Positions 63,902-64,000 of a stretch of 64,000 nt of DNA are shown in pieces (positions within the stretch are counted from its first letter, which is position 1; the number at the start of each line of letters is the position of its first letter). The stretch lies in the NCBI GenBank assembly GCA_945897825.1, contig CAMDGX010000007.1, positions 17,294 to 81,293 on the forward strand. The letters run 5' to 3'. This stretch comes from Asaia bogorensis. Its GTDB lineage: Bacteria > Pseudomonadota > Alphaproteobacteria > Acetobacterales > Acetobacteraceae. Below the pieces are notes generated by a model. That model worked only from the letters and a program-made list of their open reading frames with translations. It was not told the DNA's origin and ran no database searches. The position numbers were made by a program, and so were the translations under genes.

Positions 63902-64000
63902 TTAGCCCGCGTCGCGGCCGCCTTCCTTTTTCAGTCGCGCCCGGAACGCATCTTCCGCCGCCTCGCTGGTGCGGATGAGGTAATGACGATCAAGGATCGA
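63902..64000 (-). CDS. C-terminal end of an unidentified protein (partial)
   Basis: The last 32 codons of a minus-strand gene whose start is off-window; the frame reads RHYLIRTSEAAEDAFRARLKK and ends GGRDAG. It is highly charged, as in C-terminal helices of DNA-binding or recombinase proteins, but no family can be recognised from 32 residues. It points towards tRNA-Thr, about 90 bp away. Confidence 0.6.
   Translation of the reverse strand, partial: SILDRHYLIRTSEAAEDAFRARLKKEGGRDAG

Overview
The window is about 70% GC and reads as a chromosomal segment of an alphaproteobacterium, most likely Rhodospirillales/Acetobacteraceae. The evidence is hslVU divergent from a his operon, mipZ, an acpXL very-long-chain fatty acid cluster, a large FG-GAP/RTX/Hint protein, and AT-rich palindromic repeats between genes. 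Placement at family level is inference. No phage, transposase, CRISPR array or rRNA was found.

Layout. 0-1.2 kb: an agmatinase-like ureohydrolase cut by the left edge. 0.7-2.8 kb: a sugar-phosphate operon gnd-rpiA-gntK. 2.9-7.3 kb: the operon hisB-DUF2628-hisH-GNAT-hisA-hisF-hisE on the minus strand, with divergent hslV-hslU to 9.4 kb. 9.4-19.2 kb: metabolic genes (Fe(II)/2OG-type oxygenase, kynureninase, CopD-CopC, thioesterase, SDR, amidase, tRNA-Leu, class V aminotransferase plus hydroxyacid dehydrogenase). 19.25-21.1 kb: leuA behind a recognisable leader-peptide attenuator. 21.2-26.1 kb: a 1622-residue FG-GAP/RTX/Hint protein, divergent from a TIGR03032-like protein. 27.3-29.7 kb: a hydroxyacid dehydrogenase, a TrmH-type methyltransferase and an RluA-type synthase. 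29.7-39.9 kb: a surface polysaccharide region (GT2, rmlDCAB, acyltransferase, a small repeat protein, a GT2-WbsX fusion, a GT4). 39.9-42.9 kb: three catabolic enzymes. 43.8-48.1 kb: acpXL-fabZ-KS-like-KS-fabG for very-long-chain acyl chains of lipid A. 48.2-50.4 kb: a hydratase and RlmB. 50.5-51.9 kb: tRNA-Tyr, Gly and Trp, then secE-nusG. 52-56.3 kb: an RgpF-like protein, DUF2237, a thioredoxin-fold protein and DsbD. 56.4-63.8 kb: hrpB, a Do-type protease with a two-component system and small exported protein, mipZ and tRNA-Thr. The right edge cuts an unknown minus-strand gene.

Genes couple tightly: many stops overlap the next start (GTGA, ATGA, TAGTG). Envelope functions dominate the right two thirds: rhamnose-containing glycan, long-chain lipid A, a giant secreted protein, disulfide handling and a protease with sensor kinase.

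Three whole-window patterns go beyond the genes. A family of AT-rich nested palindromes has five copies. GC-rich palindromic modules include two 196-bp copies in inverted orientation 4.7 kb apart. The sign of GC skew reverses between about 19.3 and 40-41 kb, which suggests a past inversion.
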